A stretch of DNA of 64,000 bases from Asticcacaulis sp. EMRT-3 (GTDB lineage: Bacteria; Pseudomonadota; Alphaproteobacteria; Caulobacterales; Caulobacteraceae), in assembly GCF_030027245.1 (NCBI RefSeq), contig NZ_JASERT010000001.1, forward strand, positions 1,261,001 to 1,325,000, read 5' to 3'. Of this stretch, positions 44,377-53,358 are shown piece after piece (position 1 is the stretch's first letter; each line of letters starts with the position of its first letter). A program made the translations under genes and the position numbers. Under the pieces are notes generated by a model, which ran no database searches, was not told the DNA's origin, and was given only the letters and a program-made list of their open reading frames with translations.

Positions 44377-45918
44377 AACGGGTTGCAGGCCGAAATCATG
44401 AATCTTGCGGATCAGGTCGCGGTTTTTCGGCAGTTGTGAGCGCAGGCGCTGGGTCAGGGCCAGGTTTTCCCCCATCAGCCGCCGGGCACGCACGGCATCG
44501 GCCGCTTCGTCGTCCTCAACCTCGGTTTTGAACCCCATGCCATACAATACATATTGATAGCTGGCGGCGGGGAAGACCTCTTCCAGCCGGTCAAACTCAT
44601 CGAAGAACCACGGCGACTGGTAGGTCCACAGGGTCATCAGGTTTTGCAACCGTTCGGGAATGGTGGCCGGGTCGCAATTGTCGCGCCAGAAGGCGGTGTC
44701 GGTGCGTTGGGTCAGGGTGTAATGCAGTTTCAGGAAATCGATGATGCGGCCCCAGCGATAGAGGGTCGTCTCGTTGAAGCGGCGGGCGATAATGTCCATC
44801 ACCTGCCGGTTGGCCGGCATCTGCTCGGCGATCAGCTTGGCCGACAGCTCGATCAGCACGATGGCCGAGGCTTCGAGCGGCTCCAGAAAGCCCGCCGCCA
44901 GCCCCACAGCCACGCAGTTGTTTTTCCAGAAGGTTTCGCGGTGGCCCGAACGGATCGGAATTTTCCGCACCTTCAGGTCTTTGAACTTAGGCCCGACATA
45001 GGCGGCCAGTTCTTCATGGGCCGCCTCTTCGCTGGTGTGGCGCGACGAATAGACATAGCCCAGCCCGCGCCGCGTCGGCAGGGCTATATCCCATACCCAG
45101 CCCGCCTTGAGCGCGGTGGAATGGGTGTGCGAGGCCAGAGGCGCATCCTCTTCATCAAAGGGCACCTGCACGGCCAGGGCCGTGTCGCAGAACAGGACAT
45201 CGCTGCAATCGCGGAACGGAACCCCCAGGGCCTTGCCGAGCAGCAGGGCATGAAAGCCTGTGCAATCGACGAACAGATCGCCCGCCACCTCACCCGCCTG
45301 CTCGGTGCTGACGCTGATTATATCGCCGTTTCCGGCCTGATTGACCCCGGTGACATCGGCCAGGACATGACGCACGCCCAGTTTTTGCGTGCAATGGCGC
45401 ATCAGGAAGGGCGCGAACTTACCGGCATCGAGGTGATAGGCATAGTTGGCCACGGCCTGATATTCGGGCGTGGTGATCATTTTCGGCGCCAGACCAGCTT
45501 CGCAAAGCTGGCCCTGCGGCGACACCGCATCGCAGAAGCTGCGCCCGCCGCCATCGCGCAGCCAGTGCGGCGCCAGATTCTGCTGGGTAAAGCCCTGCGG
45601 AAACATCAAGGGGTGGTAATAATAGTCGTCGTCAGTGCCGGTCGTCCATTTGGCGAATTTCGCGCCTTGCTTGAAGGCGGCATCGCATTCGCGGAAGAAA
45701 TCCGTTTCCGATACACCGATCTTTTCCAGCGTACCGCGTAAGGTGGGCCATGTGCCCTCCCCCACCCCGACAATGCTGATATTCGGCGATTCGACCAGGG
45801 TGACGCTGAAACGGCCCGACTGGATGCGGCTCTTGTGGCGCGCCGCGATAATACCGGCCGTCAGCCAGCCCGCTGTGCCACCGCCCACAATGACGATATG
45901 ATGAACAGACTCCGTCAC
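44374..45918 (-). CDS. Tryptophan-halogenase-like flavoprotein, second copy
   Basis: I start at a GTG (45918) preceded by GGAG; an open frame continues to 46188 but does not resemble the family. The 514-residue product has HHIVIVGGGTAGWLTAG for FAD, catalytic Lys83 in DAAFKQGAKF, AAGFLEPLEASAIVL, and AGWVWDIALPTRRGLGYVY (WxWxIxLP). It is about as distant from the first copy as family members usually are, so it is an old pair rather than a new duplication. It follows the TonB receptor and may act on the imported substrate or on a surface component; both are inference. Confidence 0.88.
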   Translation of the reverse strand: MTESVHHIVIVGGGTAGWLTAGIIAARHKSRIQSGRFSVTLVESPNISIVGVGEGTWPTLRGTLEKIGVSETDFFRECDAAFKQGAKFAKWTTGTDDDYYYHPLMFPQGFTQQNLAPHWLRDGGGRSFCDAVSPQGQLCEAGLAPKMITTPEYQAVANYAYHLDAGKFAPFLMRHCTQKLGVRHVLADVTGVNQAGNGDIISVSTEQAGEVAGDLFVDCTGFHALLLGKALGVPFRDCSDVLFCDTALAVQVPFDEEDAPLASHTHSTALKAGWVWDIALPTRRGLGYVYSSRHTSEEAAHEELAAYVGPKFKDLKVRKIPIRSGHRETFWKNNCVAVGLAAGFLEPLEASAIVLIELSAKLIAEQMPANRQVMDIIARRFNETTLYRWGRIIDFLKLHYTLTQRTDTAFWRDNCDPATIPERLQNLMTLWTYQSPWFFDEFDRLEEVFPAASYQYVLYGMGFKTEVEDDEAADAVRARRLMGENLALTQRLRSQLPKNRDLIRKIHDFGLQPV

Positions 45919-46188
45919 CGCACACTCCGCACTATTTAAAGACAACACCTGAATAAAAATGGGCCGCAAATGGGTGTCGCCAGTTGCGGCCCGGAGTAGG
46001 AGATGAACTATACCACACTCAGTCAGGTGCCCAAACGGCACCCTTGGCCAAACACATGCCAGTCCGCCAGACCTGAAGACGTATCTTAAAACCGGGCGGG
46101 ATGGCCCCTGACCGGCTGTCACCGGCAAGGGCCTTATAGCTGAAGCAGGTTTGCCCGGGGGCGGCTTCGTCTCCGGGCAGTTCCCCAA

Positions 46189-49032
46189 TCAGTAGTGGTA
46201 GCGCACGCCCATCGTCCAGCGCTGACCATAGTCGTACAGGTCGAGAATCTGATCCTTGTAACGGCCATGCGTGGTCAGCGTCTGGTTGGTCAGGTTCAGA
46301 CCTTCCAGGAAGACGCTCAGATTGCGCGTGATGTCGTAGCTGGTTGAGAAATCGACATTGGTGCTGGAATTGACGAAGGTCGGTTCGGTGCCAAACTGCG
46401 ACACGTTCTGGGTCTGGCCGAAGTGATCGAGGTATTCGTCACGCCAGTTGACCGCGATCCGTGCCTGGAAGCCGCGCTTGTCATAGAAGACCACGGCATT
46501 GGCCGAATTGGCCAGCCCCGTCACGGCAAAACCCGATGTCGAAATATCGTTCGGGTCATAGGGCTTGTCGGTGCCGACGAAGGTGGCATTGGCCTGGAAG
46601 CCAAAGCCGGTATCGGCAAAGACATGCTGCCACGCCAGTTCGACGCCGTGGACATTGGCCGACGGGCCATTGACCGACGTGCTGTAGGCGAACTGCGCCA
46701 GCTTGTTGGTGGTCGGGTCGATCACGCCATTGATCGATTGCGTCACCGTATTGGTGACGATGAAGTTGGTCACGTCCTTGCTGAAGACATCGATCGCAGC
46801 ATAGGAGTTGCTGCCATAATACCATTCCGCGCCGAAATCGAGATTGTCAGACAGATAGGGCAACAGCTTCGGATTGCCGCCGCTGCCCGTCAGGGCGTTG
46901 ACGCGCTGGCCCTGGCCGACATTGAGATCGGGCGTCATGGAACTGAGGCCCGGACGCGACAGGGTGCGCGATGCGTCGAAACGCAGCTTGAGAGTGTCGG
47001 TCAGGGCATAGCTCAGATCCAGATTCGGCAGCATGTAACGATACTGGTTCTTCTGCGACAGAGGCTGGGTCGGCGTATAGACGATGTTGAACGCCGTATG
47101 GTCATTAGGCTGGATGGACATGCTGACCGGCAACTGACCGATACCGTTCGATATGACATGCGTATCTTCCTCGCGGATGCCGATATTGACCTCCATCGGC
47201 CGATCCGCCAGTTGCACCGTCGTATTCAGACTGAGGAACGCCGCCAGGGTCTTTTCCTCGACCTTCTGCACGCTGGCCGGATCCAGCGCGATCATGAACG
47301 GGCCATTGACGTGCGGATCGCAGCCATTGGCGCAGGCCGGATCGAGGCTTTGCAGATAGTTGAAGACGCCAAGCCCGTCATAGACCGGGATATTGGCCGG
47401 CAGATTGCCATTGCCGCTGAAGCCGCGGATGAAGTTGGAGGTGCTGAACGAACCGGTGATGTATTTCGCCGGGATCATCACGCCGTTATTGTTGTTCGAC
47501 GCCGGGCCATAGCCCGCATAGGCCTGCCAGTTGCCGTTGGCAAAATTGCCGACATTGGACAGATCCTGGGTTTCATCCAGATACTGAACGCCCGCCTTCA
47601 GGTGCAGATTGTCCTCGTCCCAACTGCCCATGAACTTGGTCTGGTTGACCACGTCATGATTGTGCTGGCTGGTGATGACAACAACGTGCGAGCCGAGGAT
47701 GGCCGGATCGCCGAAGCGCGAATGGTCATTGCCGGGGCCATATTCAGTCGTATAGGGCACCTGATTAGCGCCGATGCCGGCCAGGCCGGTATTGTTGGTC
47801 AGCGGGCCGCCATAGCCGATATCGCCGCCGATGCCGTCGAGTTCACCATTCGGATTGCGCTTCGAATCACCATTATCGGCGTCGAATTCGAGGTGCAGCT
47901 TGTCATTGACCGTCCACTTGATATTCAGGCCAAGATCATTGTTGTCGTAATGGCTGTAGGTGGTGTTGCTGTCGATGTCGGTCGGCGAATTGGCCTGACT
48001 GAAGTTGGTGATCGTACCATTCGGCGACTGGGTGACATTCTGCAGCGAGCCGCTATTGAACCAGATGGCGTAACCATACTGATGGCCGGTTGACCAGGTG
48101 CGTGAATGGTTGTCATTCAGCGTGATCAGCCAGTCCTCATTGGGTCGCCATTGCAATACCAGACGACCATCCATGCGCTTGTCGTCGGTATGTTCCTGGA
48201 AGACGCCATAGTCCTGCGAGAACCAGGCCGGGGTCGTGCCCGTGGTCGAGGCACCGGCGGCCGCGCCCTTCAGTTGCGAAGGCGCGACAAGGAAGCCGCC
48301 CCAGCCCTGATTCTGGACGTGGTTGGTTTCGGTCTGCTGGCGCGACGAGGTGACGTCGAACAACACGCCGAACTTATCATCCGCGAAGGTATCCGAGATC
48401 AGGAAACCACCGCCAGCCGAGGTATTGCCGTCCTTGTCATTGCGATTGCCCGACAGCGTGGCCGCCACATGGAAGCCGGGGCGATCCATCGGCTTGGGAT
48501 ATTTGATGTTGATCGTGGCACCGATAGCGCCCGACGACAGCGAGGAATCGGGCGTCTTCAGAACATCCACTTCGCCGACGAAATCGGCGCCGACGCCGCT
48601 GAAGTCAAAGCTGCGATTGCCTTGCCCGGAAGACGCCTGACGGCCATCGATCAGGGTTTCGTTGAAGCTGGGGCCGAAGCCGCGGATGGTGACCTGCGAA
48701 GCCTTGCCGGTCGATGTGCGGCTGATCGAAACGCCCGGTATGCGCTGAACCGACGCCGCCAGGTTCGAATCGGGGAACTTGCCGATGTCTTCGGAAGAAA
48801 TCGCATCGACGATGCCGAGGGATTTCTTCTTGATGTTCATCGCCTTTTGCAGCGATCCGCGAATGCCCGTGACCACCACGACGGTGGAATCACTGGCCGC
48901 GTCGCCGGTGGCCGCCTTATCCTGAGCCTGTGCGGCGAAGGCCGAAGCGCCCAGCCCTATGGCCATAAATGACGCCGTACTGACGAGCACGAGTTTGCTC
49001 TTCCAGCCTGCGGCCGGATAGTCCTTTTTCAT
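46189..49032 (-). CDS. TonB-dependent outer-membrane receptor (Xanthomonas/Caulobacter type)
   Basis: A 947-residue receptor. Residues 1-36 are a signal peptide (KLVLVSTASFMAIGLGASAFAAQAQ). A TonB-box-like STVVVVTGIRGSLQKAMNIK leads into the plug domain (SSEDIGKFPDSNLAASVQRIPGVSI, QVTIRGFGPSFNETLIDGRQ), then a 22-stranded barrel ends in QRWTMGVRYHY with the terminal aromatic residue. Receptors of this type take up plant oligosaccharides and other carbohydrates. The divergent neighbour is a GH9 enzyme, so cello-oligosaccharides are a plausible substrate. The 270 bases between it and the halogenase start hold imperfect hairpins (46107-46132, 46152-46179) that may reduce read-through. Confidence 0.93.
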   Translation of the reverse strand: MKKDYPAAGWKSKLVLVSTASFMAIGLGASAFAAQAQDKAATGDAASDSTVVVVTGIRGSLQKAMNIKKKSLGIVDAISSEDIGKFPDSNLAASVQRIPGVSISRTSTGKASQVTIRGFGPSFNETLIDGRQASSGQGNRSFDFSGVGADFVGEVDVLKTPDSSLSSGAIGATINIKYPKPMDRPGFHVAATLSGNRNDKDGNTSAGGGFLISDTFADDKFGVLFDVTSSRQQTETNHVQNQGWGGFLVAPSQLKGAAAGASTTGTTPAWFSQDYGVFQEHTDDKRMDGRLVLQWRPNEDWLITLNDNHSRTWSTGHQYGYAIWFNSGSLQNVTQSPNGTITNFSQANSPTDIDSNTTYSHYDNNDLGLNIKWTVNDKLHLEFDADNGDSKRNPNGELDGIGGDIGYGGPLTNNTGLAGIGANQVPYTTEYGPGNDHSRFGDPAILGSHVVVITSQHNHDVVNQTKFMGSWDEDNLHLKAGVQYLDETQDLSNVGNFANGNWQAYAGYGPASNNNNGVMIPAKYITGSFSTSNFIRGFSGNGNLPANIPVYDGLGVFNYLQSLDPACANGCDPHVNGPFMIALDPASVQKVEEKTLAAFLSLNTTVQLADRPMEVNIGIREEDTHVISNGIGQLPVSMSIQPNDHTAFNIVYTPTQPLSQKNQYRYMLPNLDLSYALTDTLKLRFDASRTLSRPGLSSMTPDLNVGQGQRVNALTGSGGNPKLLPYLSDNLDFGAEWYYGSNSYAAIDVFSKDVTNFIVTNTVTQSINGVIDPTTNKLAQFAYSTSVNGPSANVHGVELAWQHVFADTGFGFQANATFVGTDKPYDPNDISTSGFAVTGLANSANAVVFYDKRGFQARIAVNWRDEYLDHFGQTQNVSQFGTEPTFVNSSTNVDFSTSYDITRNLSVFLEGLNLTNQTLTTHGRYKDQILDLYDYGQRWTMGVRYHY

Positions 49033-49837
49033 GTTTGTCTCCCTGCAATCCCTGATGGACTGGCATTTTTGTTGTCAGGCCGTTATGCGCAGCCTGTAGT
49101 TGCGGAACGGAGATGACCGCCCACCCTCTCATCGGCCCTTATGGCGAACCGAATACTCAGACCATATTGTTACCGCTAACCTCAAACAAGATGGTTTTTT
49201 ATATTTACGGACAAAAATATAACATGGTTGTATTTGTGTGACAGTGAAGCTGCCTCCTGCCTCGGCAGACATCGGCCATGCGAGACGCCGGAGCAATCTG
49301 CGAAAAAAAATACCAAATTCTTATATTTTAATTGTTATATTTCAGATACTTATTATAAGCGTTCTTACGTGATACATCATACCTATTATGCATCTGAGGG
49401 CCAGCCTGAGCGCGGCGAATCTGGTTTCGGAAAGACGTCACGCGCTTAGAAAGTGAAAAATTTTATCGATTTAAGACGCATAAAGCTTTTAAACACCCAG
49501 ACAATTACAGTTGATAAACTGGCCAGTTTCGCTGTCCGAGAGCCACATTCGACCGGATGTGGCAGACGTTTTCATATATGGATAATTGACAGGCGCAGCG
49601 GATTATTCCATGACTCATCTTCTGGTCGCTGACGGCCAGATGCGCTATTGCGTGCGAAATGTGATCATGCAGAATATCTGCACCGGATAAGGTGCACCTG
49701 CGGCGGCGGTATTTTTTGCATGAATGACGGGGCGCCAGTCAGCCTGCGCCAAACGAACCCGCGAACTGAACCTATCGATCTGTTCTGTAAGCGGCTCAAT
49801 TTAAAAAAATAATGTTATCGCTATCAGGAAGGACATC
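49033..49837. promoter_or_regulatory. Divergent control region of receptor and GH9 genes with two LacI-type operator candidates
   Basis: This 805-base gap has no gene that I can support and is AT-rich at 49180-49400. TGTTACCGCTAAC (49168-49180) lies 136 bases before the receptor start and TGTTATCGCTATC (49813-49825) lies 13 bases before the GH9 start. Both fit TGTTAnCGCTAnC, a pattern like LacI-family operators; to my memory Caulobacter XylR binds a similar palindrome. The second would block ribosome or polymerase passage at GH9. The regulator itself is not in the window. Confidence 0.5.
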
Positions 49838-52339
49838 ATGCACAAGAAACTATTATCAGGGCTGCTTGCGGCCACCTGTCTGAGCTGCGCCGCCAATGCC
49901 GCCGAAGCACCGCAAACACAATTGCACCTCAGCCCCAATGAGACGCTGGAAACGCAGGGCTTAAGCGTCATCGTCGAGCAAAACCATTTCAGCCCGATTT
50001 TTTTCGATGAAAAGAATGCCGGCATCCAGATGATCCTGCATGGCGACCGGATCGCGGCCGATGGCGAGGTGCGCCTCAACCCGACGCCGGAGCAATGGGA
50101 TCCCGTACCCGCCTTTGTCAGCCGCGTGCATGGCCCCAATCCCGGCGAACTGATCGTCACCTCCACCTATGATGCGGTGGGCCTGAAATATCAGGTCGAA
50201 GTGACGCCGGAAGCTCAGGGTTTCAAGATCGTGGTCAATCTGGACAAGCCCTTGCCACCGGAACTGGCGGGCAAGGCGGGCTTCAATCTCGATTTCCTGC
50301 CGACCGCCTATTTCGGCAAGACCTATCTGATGGATGCGCAGCCCGGCCTGTTCCCGCGTGACGCCAATGGCCCGATGGCCAAGGATGGTTCCGGCGATCC
50401 GCTGCCGCTCATATCGGGCGGACAATCGATCACCCTGTCCCCCGAAGACCCGCTGACGCGCGTCACCATCACGTCAGACGCCGCCCCGCTGGCGCTGTAT
50501 GATGCGCGCAACCGGGCGCAGAACGGCTGGTTCGTGGTACGCTCGCTGATCAAGGCCGGTGCCAGGGACAATGCCATCGTCTGGCATGTGCGCCCCAATG
50601 TCGAAAAAGGCTGGGTGCGTCAGCCGGTCGTGTCGTTCAATCAGGCCGGTTACACGCCCGACCGCAGCAAGGTGGCCCTGATCGAGCTTGATCCCGCCTT
50701 CAAGGCACCCGATGAGGCCGTGCTGGTCAGGCTTACGGCTGACGGAACCGAGCAGCCCGTCCTGCGGGCCAAAATCAAGCCGTGGGGCAAGTGGACGCGC
50801 TATAATTACGCCAGCTTCGATTTTTCGAGCGTCCATGCACCCGGCATCTACGCCATCTCCTATGCTGGCCAAACCACCAACCCCTTCCCCATCGCTGCCA
50901 ATGCCTATGGCCATATCTGGCAAACCTCGCTCGACACCTATCTGGCCGAGCAGATGGATCACATGGCGATTCGTGAGGAATACCGCGTCTGGTCAGGCCT
51001 TTCGCACATGGACGATGCGCGTCAGGCCCCACCCAATGAGGTGCATTTCGACGGCTACAAGATGGGGCCCAATCTCGATTCGCCCTTCAAACCGGGCGAA
51101 CATATTCCGGGCCTCAATGTCGGCGGCTGGCAGGATGCCGGCGATTACGACATCCAGACGCCGCAGAATGCCGAGGTGGTCAGCGATCTGGCGCTCAGCC
51201 GCGAAATGTTCGGCCTCAACTGGGATGAAACCACGATCAATGAGGCGGCCCATTCGGTCGAGATCCGCAAACCCGACGGCGTGCAGGATTCGCTCCAGCA
51301 GATTCGCCACGGCGTGCTGCAATTGCTGGCGCAATATAAGGTGTTCGGCCACGCCATCACCGGCATTATCGACCCGACGCTCAAGCAATATACCGACATC
51401 GGCGATTCGGGCTCGCAAACCGACCGCATGATCTATGATCCGAAAATGGGGCCGCTGGAAAACAACGGCGTCTATTCGGGCGTGCCGGATGACCGCTGGG
51501 CCTTCACCACCGATCAGCCGGCCAATGACTATACGGTGGCGGGCGCTCTTGCGGCGGCGTCGCGCGAACTGGAAGCCAGCGATCCGGCGCTGGCCGGTGA
51601 AGCCCTGTCGGCGGCCAAGACGCTGTGGGCCAATCAGCAGAACCCCGGCGACCGCGTGAACCGTCAGGGCCGCGATGAAAGCGCCGACTGGCTCGATCTG
51701 GCCGCCGTGCAGGCCACGGTGGAACTGATCGTCACCACCAAGGGCCAGGCCCCTCTCTATACCGACAAGCTGAAGGCGCTGATGCCCGCCATCCAGTCCC
51801 ATTTCGACTGGGTGGGCGGCACGGCCGTGCGCGCCATTCCCTTCATGGACGCCGATTACCGCGCCCAGTTGGCGACCGATGTCAGGGCGGCCAAGGTGAA
51901 GATCGATGCCGATCTGGCCAAAACCCCGTTTGGCGTGCCCGTCGGTCTGGGCTCGTGGGCCGGATCGAACCAGGTGGCTATGTTCGGTTCCAATATGTAT
52001 CTGCTGCACAAGGCCTTTCCGGACATTATCGGGCCGGAATATACGCTCAATGCGCTCGATTACATGCTGGGCCGCCATCCGGCCACCAATCTGTCGCTTG
52101 TCTCGACGGTCGGCACCCGTTCAAAGCTGATCGGCTATGGGCATAACCGCGCCGATTACAGCTTCGTGCCCGGCGGCATGGTGCCCGGCGTGCTGGTCAT
52201 CAAGCCGGACTTCCCTGAACAGAAAACCGACTGGCCCTTCCTGTGGTTCGAAAACGAATACACGGTCAGCACCACGTCGGCCTATATACTGGCAGCCAAT
52301 GCGGCCATCGCCGTGACCGAGGAAGGCGAGAAAAAATAG
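49838..52339 (+). CDS. GH9 family glycoside hydrolase (cellulase) with N-terminal Ig-like domain
   Basis: An 833-residue exported enzyme: residues 1-21 are a signal peptide (KLLSGLLAATCLSCAANA). There is an extra N-terminal region (about 22-265), then the Ig-like CelD_N domain (VVSFNQAGYTPDRSKVALIEL), then the catalytic barrel. The catalytic Asp pair is in GGWQDAGDYD (Asp433 and Asp436), and the acid is probably Glu807 in WFENEYTVSTTSAYI. YMLGRHPATNLSLVSTVGTRS is also a family motif. It cleaves beta-1,4-glucan or related oligosaccharides. AGGAAGGA gives a good ribosome site. It is divergent from the TonB receptor. Confidence 0.92.
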   Translation: MHKKLLSGLLAATCLSCAANAAEAPQTQLHLSPNETLETQGLSVIVEQNHFSPIFFDEKNAGIQMILHGDRIAADGEVRLNPTPEQWDPVPAFVSRVHGPNPGELIVTSTYDAVGLKYQVEVTPEAQGFKIVVNLDKPLPPELAGKAGFNLDFLPTAYFGKTYLMDAQPGLFPRDANGPMAKDGSGDPLPLISGGQSITLSPEDPLTRVTITSDAAPLALYDARNRAQNGWFVVRSLIKAGARDNAIVWHVRPNVEKGWVRQPVVSFNQAGYTPDRSKVALIELDPAFKAPDEAVLVRLTADGTEQPVLRAKIKPWGKWTRYNYASFDFSSVHAPGIYAISYAGQTTNPFPIAANAYGHIWQTSLDTYLAEQMDHMAIREEYRVWSGLSHMDDARQAPPNEVHFDGYKMGPNLDSPFKPGEHIPGLNVGGWQDAGDYDIQTPQNAEVVSDLALSREMFGLNWDETTINEAAHSVEIRKPDGVQDSLQQIRHGVLQLLAQYKVFGHAITGIIDPTLKQYTDIGDSGSQTDRMIYDPKMGPLENNGVYSGVPDDRWAFTTDQPANDYTVAGALAAASRELEASDPALAGEALSAAKTLWANQQNPGDRVNRQGRDESADWLDLAAVQATVELIVTTKGQAPLYTDKLKALMPAIQSHFDWVGGTAVRAIPFMDADYRAQLATDVRAAKVKIDADLAKTPFGVPVGLGSWAGSNQVAMFGSNMYLLHKAFPDIIGPEYTLNALDYMLGRHPATNLSLVSTVGTRSKLIGYGHNRADYSFVPGGMVPGVLVIKPDFPEQKTDWPFLWFENEYTVSTTSAYILAANAAIAVTEEGEKK

Positions 52340-52352
52340 GCCTTGCCACCAG

Positions 52353-52398
52353 CCCTATCCCTGGCCGCCAGGCCGCGACCAACCGGTCAGGGATAGGG
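52353..52398 (+). terminator. Hairpin after the GH9 gene
   Basis: CCCTATCCCTG (52353-52363) pairs exactly with CAGGGATAGGG (52388-52398) with an inner GCC/GGC-rich loop. No T-run follows. It marks the end of the chromosomal part before the mobile and defence genes. The 100 bases after it show no gene. Confidence 0.65.
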
Positions 52399-52502
52399 TC
52401 AGCCTGACCTGATGCCAGCGGTGTGCGTGCTTTGCTTTTACACGTACCCGACAGGCCCCAGCGGGGTTGGCTGTAGCCGCGAAGTCGCTGTCGGCGCTTC
52501 TA

Positions 52503-53057
52503 TTATTCGTCGGCCTCAAACGGATCGTTTACCGACGGCAAAATGGCAATCTGTTTGCGAGTTTTCACGTCTGGCACGGTTCCGTACGTCAGAGTGCCAT
52601 TTTGTATTACGAAGACTACCGGTATCTTTGGATTGTTGATGTCTTTTCCGCCGTCCCGATGCCATTTCTCTTCCCAGTAGGTGAAAAGCGGCTCCAGCAG
52701 CGCAGGCTCCATGCTATGAATACAAGCGAGCTCTATACCGCGGTAAATCGCAAAAACCCAACCCACCTGTCTATATTTCGCGAGGATCGTAGGGTTAAGG
52801 TGATGGTGAGTAGAGAAGCTTTTGGTCAAGTCAAGATTCACTGACTTGAGTTCGTACTCCCGCCCCGCGTCGTCTTTGGCATCATTACCTTCGCGGCCTG
52901 ACAACACAGTCAGGCCCATTGTCAAAATGACTTGAAGGAGCTTCCCACCATTGTCCTGAAAAATATCGTTAATACCATGCCTATTCGCCAGCTTTTGATA
53001 TTCACGAACTGCCGGCATCAGAGCGTCCATTTTTTCTTTGTCGGGGTGCGACTTCAT
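52503..53057 (-). CDS. Type II restriction endonuclease, PvuII family
   Basis: The 184-residue protein is very close to R.PvuII (CAG^CTG): [51 protein letters not shown] and DINNPKIPV are shared almost word for word from memory. The catalytic set is Asp59, Glu69 and Lys71, each shifted by one from PvuII; Asp35 and the HHH contact the DNA in the known structure. The C-terminus is longer than PvuII by about 27 residues ([16 protein letters not shown]...). It begins inside the controller gene stop (ATGA). CAGCTG specificity is inferred. Confidence 0.93.
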   Translation of the reverse strand: MKSHPDKEKMDALMPAVREYQKLANRHGINDIFQDNGGKLLQVILTMGLTVLSGREGNDAKDDAGREYELKSVNLDLTKSFSTHHHLNPTILAKYRQVGWVFAIYRGIELACIHSMEPALLEPLFTYWEEKWHRDGGKDINNPKIPVVFVIQNGTLTYGTVPDVKTRKQIAILPSVNDPFEADE

Positions 53058-53284
53058 TTCATCCCCTCGCGAAACAGTTCAGCGGCAGGGACGCCGAGAG
53101 CAGTGGCTAGCTTTCCGATGTTGTCTAACGATATGTTGCGTTCGCATCGTTCAACCGCACCAATAAAGGTGCGGTGCAGGCCAGCAATATCCGCCAGCTC
53201 TTCTTGGCTGAGACCTTGCTTTCCCCTAAGCTCACGAAGATTTTGTGCTAGTGCCCTACGTAAGGGCGAATCAGTCTTTTCCAT
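53054..53284 (-). CDS. Controller (C) protein of the restriction-modification system, HTH XRE type
   Basis: A 76-residue helix-turn-helix protein: [40 protein letters not shown] is the recognition part, followed by [20 protein letters not shown]. It is of the C.PvuII type, which first activates and then limits its own operon and delays the endonuclease until the DNA is methylated. It overlaps the endonuclease gene by four bases and is transcribed away from the methyltransferase gene. The likely binding site is at 53311-53329. Confidence 0.92.
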   Translation of the reverse strand: MEKTDSPLRRALAQNLRELRGKQGLSQEELADIAGLHRTFIGAVERCERNISLDNIGKLATALGVPAAELFREGMK

Positions 53285-53310
53285 ATTCGGGATGGAGAAG
53301 AATTGATGCG

Positions 53311-53329
53311 TATACGTCTACAGCGTATA
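53311..53329. promoter_or_regulatory. C-box candidate of the PvuII-like system
   Basis: TATACG (53311-53316) and CGTATA (53324-53329) form an inverted repeat in the 74-base gap between the controller and methyltransferase genes, where PvuII-type systems carry their controller operators. The wider context (GCGTATACGTCTACAGCGTATAAG) suggests a partly repeated site. Confidence 0.65.
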
Positions 53330-53358
53330 AGTAGCGAAATGGAAATGGGAGATGATTC

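Noticed and set aside
45919..46188. N-terminal extension of the second halogenase gene to 46188
   Set aside because: The extra 90 residues show no family resemblance, and the GTG at 45918 has a good ribosome site directly before the FAD motif.
46423..48093. 556-codon open frame opposite the TonB receptor
   Set aside because: Shadow of the receptor gene, with Ile/Arg/Asp-rich unnatural composition and no recognisable domain.
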